Source of the DNA: Anaerococcus degeneri | GTDB lineage: Bacteria > Bacillota > Clostridia > Tissierellales > Peptoniphilaceae | Direction of reading: 5' to 3' | Length of the DNA stretch: 64,000 bases | NCBI RefSeq assembly: GCF_017874475.1 | Contig: NZ_JAGGLO010000001.1 | Location: 434,001 to 498,000, forward strand | Shown: piece after piece, positions 60,938 through 64,000 of the stretch | How the letters are laid out: the number at the start of each line of letters is the position of its first letter | How positions within the stretch are numbered: position 1 is the stretch's first letter | Made by a program: the position numbers and the translations under genes | Notes under the pieces: model-generated | The model's input: the letters and a program-made list of their open reading frames with translations, nothing else | What the model was told of the DNA's origin: nothing | Databases searched by the model: none

Positions 60938-62416
60938 TTAAAACATTGCTTCTACAAAAGATTTTGAATCGAATTTTTGCAAATGATCAATTCCTTCACC
61001 GACGCCTATATATTTAACTGGAACTTCTACTTCAACCTGTAGTGGAAATATTACCCCACCTTTTGCAGTACCATCAAGTTTTGTAAGAATTAGCCCTGTA
61101 ATCTCAGTAACATTTTTAAATTCTCTTAACTGGCTTACTGCATTTTGTCCTGTTGTAGCATCAAGTACCAATAGGTTTTCCCTATTTGAATTTACTGCGT
61201 GAGTATCAATTGTTCTATTGATTTTATCTAGCTCTTGCATTAAATTCTTTTTATTATGAAGTCTTCCTGCAGTATCACATATTAAAACGTCTACATCTTT
61301 ACTACGAGCTGATTTTATAGCATCAAAAATTACTGCTGATGGATCAGCACCTTCTTTGTGAGAAATAAGCTCTACATCAGCTTTTTTTGCCCACTCTTGG
61401 AGCTGATCTATAGCTGCTGCTCTAAAAGTATCAGCTGCTGCAAGCATTACTGTTTTACCTTCATTTTTGAAATTATTTGCAAGTTTACCAATTGTAGTAG
61501 TTTTTCCTACACCATTTACACCTATTACTAGAATTACTGTTAATTTTCCTTTTTTAAATTTAATTTCATTGTTAAGGTTGTTTTCATCAAGATTTTTAAT
61601 CATTATTTCTTTTAAGACAGGATAAATTTTATCAGCTTCTTTAATAGACCTTTTCTTGATTTCTCCACGTAATTCATCAACAATTTCTATTGTTGAGTTC
61701 ATACCAATATCTGCAGAAATTAGGATTTCTTCAAGCTCATCATATAAATCATCGTCTATTTTCACATTTCTTGTAAAAAGATTTGTTAGACTTGATGTAA
61801 AACTATCTCTAGTCTTTGTTAAGCCCTTTTTTAACCTATCAAATATCGATTCTTTTTCTTTAACTGGTTCTTCAGTTTCTTCTAATTTGAAATCATGGAT
61901 TTCTTCTTCAGTTGGTATATTTAAGCTTTTTTTTTCTGGATTTTCTTCTTGTTGTTCTTTTAATTTCTCATCTTCAGTTTTTAGAGTTTTTTTTTCCGTA
62001 TTTTCAGTTTTTGTTAAGTCTATAAATCTTCCGGCTTTAATATTACTAGATTTTTCTTCAACTTTATTTTCAATATCTTTTACTTCAGACTTCACTTCTT
62101 CTGAAACTTCTACAGCCTTAGCCTCTGCTTTTTCTGCTGCTGATTTAACATCATCAGTAATTTCTTCAGTCTTATCTTCTAGTTTTTCTACTCCAGATTT
62201 GACTTCTTCTTTAACTTCATCAAACTTTTCTACTATTTTGTCAATTAAGTTGTTGTTTTTATTTACTTCATTGAACTTATTAAATTCTTCGTTAGTCTTA
62301 TCGTCACTATTTGAATTACTATTATCATTAGTTAATTCTTGACCAGATTCTCTTATGACTTCTTTGTTTTCATGTTCTTCAGATTTTTTCTTTTTCCTTT
62401 TAAAAAAATTAAACAT
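60938..62416 (-). CDS. ftsY: Signal recognition particle receptor FtsY
   Basis: A 492-residue SRP GTPase. The C-terminal NG domain, about 190-492, has the P-loop GVNGVGKTTTIGKLA, ADTFRAAAIDQL, ICDTAGRLHNK, TKLDGTAKGG and VGEGIDHLQKF. The N-terminal about 185 residues are an Asn/Glu/Lys-rich A region with a set of helical repeats of about 20 residues (EVKSGVEKLEDKTEEIT, DVKSAAEKAEAKAVEVS, EVKSEVKDIENKVEEKS). This is longer than the usual Gram-positive A region. It follows priA after 9 bases; ffh is not adjacent. Confidence 0.94.
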   Translation of the reverse strand: MFNFFKRKKKKSEEHENKEVIRESGQELTNDNSNSNSDDKTNEEFNKFNEVNKNNNLIDKIVEKFDEVKEEVKSGVEKLEDKTEEITDDVKSAAEKAEAKAVEVSEEVKSEVKDIENKVEEKSSNIKAGRFIDLTKTENTEKKTLKTEDEKLKEQQEENPEKKSLNIPTEEEIHDFKLEETEEPVKEKESIFDRLKKGLTKTRDSFTSSLTNLFTRNVKIDDDLYDELEEILISADIGMNSTIEIVDELRGEIKKRSIKEADKIYPVLKEIMIKNLDENNLNNEIKFKKGKLTVILVIGVNGVGKTTTIGKLANNFKNEGKTVMLAAADTFRAAAIDQLQEWAKKADVELISHKEGADPSAVIFDAIKSARSKDVDVLICDTAGRLHNKKNLMQELDKINRTIDTHAVNSNRENLLVLDATTGQNAVSQLREFKNVTEITGLILTKLDGTAKGGVIFPLQVEVEVPVKYIGVGEGIDHLQKFDSKSFVEAMF

Positions 62417-62425
62417 ACCGACTCC

Positions 62426-64000
62426 TTAATTAATATTCACAGGATTTAATGCAACAATAAATGATGTATCATTGTATTTATTGATTAAAGAATTCCTAAC
62501 CCTGCTTATAACATCTCTACAAATATCAAGGTCCTTGTCACTAACCTTCACAAGAATATTATACCTGTATTTGTTATTTATTCTTGATATTTTGCAAGGA
62601 TTTGGACCTATTATTTCAACATTTAAATTAGATTTCATTAAATTTTTCAGCTCAGTAGTAAATTCTCTAGAAATATCTATGGTCTTTACCCTATTTTCAT
62701 TTATAATTTTTATCGTAATTATATTTTTAAAAGGTGGGTATGAAAAAGCCTCTCTAATTTTAAGCTCATTAGCAAAAAAACTTTCATAATCATTTTCCTT
62801 AACAGCCTGAATTACGAAATTTTCAGGTTTATAGGTTTGAATTATAGCCCTTCCCGGCTTATTAGCTCTACCCGCCCTGCCCGCTACTTGGGTTAAAAGT
62901 TGAAAACTTGTTTCTTGGGCAGAAAAATCTCCCACATTCAAAGAAAGATCTGCAGATATTATCCCAACTAAGGTTACATTTTCAAAATCAAGGCCTTTAG
63001 CAATCATTTGTGTTCCTAGTAGGATATCAATCTTTCCTTCCTTCATAGACCTATACATGTGGTCATACTTTGCCTTGTTAGTTGCTATCATTGAATCCAT
63101 TCTAAAAATATTTGCGTCTGGGAAAAATTGCCTTACTTCTTCTTCAAGCTTTTCTGTACCTGCTCCAAATTCTTTAATCTTTTTTGAATGGCAGTTTGGG
63201 CATACTCTTACTTGATTTTTGGTCCTCCCGCAGTAGTGACATACAAGTTTGTCAACATTTTTGTGGTAAGTCATAGCTACATCACAGGCTTCACATTTTA
63301 CAACATATCCGCAGGCTCTACAAAAGGTGAATGAATCATGACCTATTTTGTTTAAAAATAAAATCGTCTGTTCTTTATTTGAAAGATTTTTCCTAATTTC
63401 TTCTTGCAGTTTGTATGAAAGCATAGAGTAATTTGAATTTTTTAGCTCTTCTCTCATATCAACCAAATTAATATCTGGCATAGTATTATTAACCCTAGTT
63501 CTTAGGTGCAAGAGATCTAGTTTTCCATCCTTTACTTCCTTCATAGTTTCAATTGAAGGAGTCGCTGAAGCCATAATCAGCTTGCAAGAATGGTAAAACG
63601 CTCTGTATTTTGCAATTTCTCTTGTATGGTACTTGGGGTCTTTTGATGATATATAAGAATTATCATGCTCTTCATCTATAATAATAGCTCCAAGATTATC
63701 AAATGGTGCAAAAATGGCTGATCTTGCTCCAATGGCAATTTTAACTTCACCATTTTTTATCATCATCCATTGGTTGAATTTTTCTTTAGGAGTGAGCCTT
63801 GAATGAATTATTGCAATTTTTTCATTAAATCTACCTGAAAATCTCTCAATAGTTTGTGGAGTTAGAGAAATTTCAGGAACTAGTATAATTGCTTCTTTTC
63901 CTTGTTTTATAACTTCTTCGACAACCTGTAAAAATATCTCAGTTTTCCCAGATCCTGTTACCCCAAACAATAAAAATTGCCCCTTATCTTTACTAAGAAT
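62426..64000 (-). CDS. priA: Primosomal replication helicase PriA, C-terminal part (5' truncated by window)
   Basis: The frame is open to the right edge, so the start lies beyond base 64000. What remains is about 524 residues of a protein usually 730-800 long. Walker A is FGVTGSGKTEIFL, the DExH box IIDEEHDNSY, then ASATPSIETM. The zinc-binding domain has CRACGYVVKCEACD and CHYCGR and CPNCH, eight cysteines in all. The helicase C-terminal half has MIAKGLDFENVTLVG and TQVAGRAGRANKPG. PriA restarts stalled forks. The short gap to ftsY (9 bases) suggests co-transcription. Confidence 0.95.
   Translation of the reverse strand: MLSKDKGQFLLFGVTGSGKTEIFLQVVEEVIKQGKEAIILVPEISLTPQTIERFSGRFNEKIAIIHSRLTPKEKFNQWMMIKNGEVKIAIGARSAIFAPFDNLGAIIIDEEHDNSYISSKDPKYHTREIAKYRAFYHSCKLIMASATPSIETMKEVKDGKLDLLHLRTRVNNTMPDINLVDMREELKNSNYSMLSYKLQEEIRKNLSNKEQTILFLNKIGHDSFTFCRACGYVVKCEACDVAMTYHKNVDKLVCHYCGRTKNQVRVCPNCHSKKIKEFGAGTEKLEEEVRQFFPDANIFRMDSMIATNKAKYDHMYRSMKEGKIDILLGTQMIAKGLDFENVTLVGIISADLSLNVGDFSAQETSFQLLTQVAGRAGRANKPGRAIIQTYKPENFVIQAVKENDYESFFANELKIREAFSYPPFKNIITIKIINENRVKTIDISREFTTELKNLMKSNLNVEIIGPNPCKISRINNKYRYNILVKVSDKDLDICRDVISRVRNSLINKYNDTSFIVALNPVNIN

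Noticed and set aside
61656-62342. A 228-codon + strand open frame, Ser/Phe-rich
   Set aside because: It is antisense to the Glu/Lys-rich region of ftsY; the GAA/AAA codons there read as TTC/TTT on the other strand and leave few stops. No ribosome binding site or family match.

Overview
The window looks like chromosomal core sequence from a low-GC (about one third GC by eye) Gram-positive anaerobe of the Firmicutes/Clostridia. The best fit is the Tissierellia family Peptoniphilaceae, in the Anaerococcus/Peptoniphilus neighbourhood. Supporting signs are the AT-rich coding sequence with AGA/AGG arginine codons, an L27 precursor with a cleavable N-terminus beside its Prp protease, RNase Y and RNase J, bifunctional Rel, SepF, IreB, a ThiI without a rhodanese domain, and strong AGGAGG-type ribosome binding sites. 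The genus is an inference; no rRNA or tRNA gene is present to settle it.

Layout. Bases 1-9425 (+): the end of a radical SAM gene, two uncharacterised genes, an RluA-type pseudouridine synthase, a ROK sugar kinase, a response regulator/histidine kinase/lipoprotein set with overlapping ends, and small hydrolases (RdgB, YfcE-like, HAD-IB). Bases 9611-25000 (+): an orphan gene, then ruvCAB-queA-tgt-yajC, recJ-rel-dtd-MBL hydrolase-aspS, rseC-like, der, plsY, gpsA. Bases 25004-30799: sepF from its own strong promoter, ylmH, lspA, ung, a convergent yprB-like nuclease, then cysteine desulfurase and thiI. Bases 30796-43470 (+): an L21 leader RNA, rplU-prp-rpmA, obg-yhbY-nadD-yqeK-rsfS, a ComEA-like gene, an Rrf2 regulator, alaS-ireB-ruvX-DUF1292-fur-rnj-methyltransferase-U32. 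Bases 43506-45038 (-): a small disordered protein and pepT. Bases 45118-52731 (+): dut, a membrane-anchored domain protein, mutS-mutL-miaA-ynbB. Bases 52775-64000 (-): a Xer-type recombinase, the only gene-free stretch over 300 bases, rny, cysK-cysE, nhaC, rpsB-tsf, ftsY, and priA running off the right edge.

The genes form tightly packed operons for DNA repair and recombination (RuvABC, RecJ, Ung, MutSL, PriA, RuvX), tRNA modification and charging (QueA, Tgt, MiaA, ThiI, TrhP-like, AlaRS, AspRS, Dtd), ribosome assembly and translation (L21, L27, S2, EF-Ts, Obg, Der, RsfS, YhbY), RNA decay (RNase J, RNase Y) and protein targeting (FtsY, LspA, YajC). Many intrinsic terminators sit on stop codons or only a few bases before the next start codon, and several of those downstream genes have no visible Shine-Dalgarno sequence.

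I found no transposon, prophage, CRISPR array, secondary-metabolite cluster or recognisable defence island. The best leads are a MutL that seems to have lost all of its C-terminal endonuclease motifs, a structured leader before rpsB, SD-less or leaderless starts next to hairpins, a palindrome at the Xer promoter in the one long non-coding gap, a lipoprotein attached to a two-component system, and a membrane-anchored sulfite-oxidase-fold-like protein.
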